Positions 4,924 to 6,036 of a stretch of 6,036 nt of DNA are shown one piece after another; the stretch's first letter is position 1, and every line of letters starts with the position of its first letter. The notes below the pieces were generated by a model. It was not told where the DNA came from. It made no database searches and worked only from the letters and a program-made list of their open reading frames with translations. The DNA lies in the NCBI GenBank assembly GCA_005883855.1, contig VBAU01000051.1, positions 4,782 to 10,817 of the forward strand. Direction: 5' to 3'. Both the position numbers and the translations under genes were made by a program. Origin of the DNA: Bacteroidota bacterium (GTDB lineage Bacteria > Bacteroidota > Bacteroidia > Chitinophagales > Chitinophagaceae).

Positions 4924-6036
4924 ATGTACGCTATCGTGGATATAGAAACAACGGGAGGTTATGCAGCAGCGCATGGCATCACCGAAATTTCTATTCACCT
5001 CTTTGATGGCGACAAAGTAGTAGAAAAATTTGAAACACTTGTCAACCCATGTCAGCCCATTCCGAGGTTTATCCAGGCTATGACAGGTATTACGGATGAA
5101 ATGGTCGCCACTGCACCGGTGTTTGAAGAGGTAGCAGATGCCGTATACGATTTTTTGAACGATAAAGTATTTGTTGCCCACAATGTAAATTTTGATTATT
5201 CCTTTCTCAAAGCCCACCTGGCTGTTTTAGGCTACGAATACAATGCGAAGCGACTTTGCACGGTAAGACTTAGCCGCAAGATACTTCCCGGCTTGCCCTC
5301 TTACGGCCTGGGTAAACTGTGCAATTCCCTCGGTATTCAAATTGAGAACCGCCATCGCGCTTTTGGAGACGCTGCGGCCACCGTAAAGGTTTTTCAAAAA
5401 TTGTTGGAGAGCGATTCACAACAATACATTGTCAAAAGCCTGCAAAGAAGTTCAAAAGAACAGATGCTTCCTCCCAACGTTCCTAAGGAACACTGGGACA
5501 AGCTGCCGTACACTCCGGGTGTCTATTATTTTCATAACGAAAAAGGAAAGATCATTTACGTTGGTAAGGCAAAAAATATTCGATACAGGATCAACGGCCA
5601 CTTCAGCAGCAACCTTGATAGCCGCCAAAAGCAAAATTTTATCCGCTATACCTATGCTATCAGTTTTCAAACCTGCGGTACTGAACTAATGGCCTGCATC
5701 CTGGAATCATCGGAGATCAAACGGCTATGGCCTGTGTTCAATTACTCGCAAAAACGATGGGAAGATGTGTATGGGATTTTTGCATATGAAGATCAGAATG
5801 GGTATTTGCGTTTGGCGATTGAAAAAAACAAGAAGCATCTTACTCCTGTTTACAGTTTTCATTATTTAGTGGATGGCCACTCCATTTTAAGAAAGCTGAT
5901 TAAGGAATTTAGTTTATGTCCGCGCCTTTGCTTTATGCAACGTGAAAGTCAGCCATGCGACTCATCCTGCTTCGGGGCTTGCAAGCAAAAAGAAAAACCG
6001 GAAGAATACAATAAGCGGGTGCAGGAAGCAGTTACT
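4924..6036 (+). CDS. DEDDh (DnaQ/PolC epsilon-like) exonuclease fused to a GIY-YIG/UvrC-like nuclease, C-terminus cut by window
   Basis: The first 371 residues are visible. Residues 1-165 form a 3'-5' exonuclease domain with all five DEDDh residues: D6 and E8 in VDIETTGG, D91 in AHNVNFD (85-91), and H144 and D149 in HRAFGDA. TGITDEM (54-60) is also typical. Residues about 195-275 form a GIY-YIG domain like the UvrC N-terminus: PGVYYF (198-203), IYVGKAKNIRYRI (211-223) with candidate catalytic R220 or R222, and metal-binding E261 in CILESSEIKRLWPVFN. A cysteine group follows (C332, C336, C345, C349, C353), recalling the UvrC/Cho cysteine cluster, which binds an iron-sulphur cluster in E. coli UvrC. 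This EXOIII-GIY-YIG arrangement is known in Bacteroidota and resembles actinobacterial exonuclease-Cho fusions. A DNA repair role, with incision coupled to 3' trimming, is inferred. ATG at 4924 is followed directly by the conserved YAIVDIETT; there is no Shine-Dalgarno sequence. Confidence 0.9.
   Translation, partial: MYAIVDIETTGGYAAAHGITEISIHLFDGDKVVEKFETLVNPCQPIPRFIQAMTGITDEMVATAPVFEEVADAVYDFLNDKVFVAHNVNFDYSFLKAHLAVLGYEYNAKRLCTVRLSRKILPGLPSYGLGKLCNSLGIQIENRHRAFGDAAATVKVFQKLLESDSQQYIVKSLQRSSKEQMLPPNVPKEHWDKLPYTPGVYYFHNEKGKIIYVGKAKNIRYRINGHFSSNLDSRQKQNFIRYTYAISFQTCGTELMACILESSEIKRLWPVFNYSQKRWEDVYGIFAYEDQNGYLRLAIEKNKKHLTPVYSFHYLVDGHSILRKLIKEFSLCPRLCFMQRESQPCDSSCFGACKQKEKPEEYNKRVQEAVT

Noticed and set aside
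4915..5217. 100-codon minus-strand reading frame
   Set aside because: It is antisense to the exonuclease domain, where the plus-strand frame has every catalytic residue.

Overview
The window looks like a chromosomal segment of a member of the Bacteroidota, probably of the Cytophagia/Chitinophagia kind. The signs are the protein sequences (Bacteroidota-style PriA, MtaB and a stand-alone RlmK-type methylase), TAnnTTTG-type -7 boxes in front of genes, weak or absent Shine-Dalgarno sequences, and moderately AT-rich DNA. It is mainly a housekeeping region. I see no rRNA, tRNA, CRISPR array, transposase, phage gene or defence cluster.

Layout. Positions 1-2369 form a leftward block on the minus strand: a DUF4258 membrane-anchored protein (2369-1911), a PlsC-type acyltransferase (1914-1156) that overlaps it by ATGA, then primosomal helicase PriA, which begins at a TTG (1083) and runs off the left edge. 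A 138-bp divergent spacer (2370-2507) separates this block from rightward mtaB (2508-3812). mtaB converges with leftward rlmK (4796-3831) across only 18 bp. A second divergent spacer (4797-4923) separates rlmK from a rightward fusion of a DEDDh exonuclease with a GIY-YIG/UvrC-like nuclease (4924 to the right edge, incomplete).

The genes do not form one pathway. They cover replication restart (PriA), phospholipid synthesis (PlsC), tRNA and 23S rRNA modification (MtaB, RlmK) and DNA repair or turnover (exonuclease/GIY-YIG fusion).

The less ordinary signals lie in the DNA. (1) Each of the three spacers holds a different degenerate tandem repeat, and all three have a period of about 7 bp: RTTCAAT x3 before priA, ATTCACN x5 before mtaB, CAAATCT-like x7 before the nuclease fusion. 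(2) Two conserved genes carry a short, in-frame, GC-rich palindromic insert at a surface-loop position (mtaB about 3120-3173, rlmK about 4160-4190). These resemble dispersed palindromic elements that have entered coding sequence. (3) The leader of the nuclease gene can form a 12-bp inverted repeat ending 3 nt before its ATG. No stretch over 300 bp lacks a gene.
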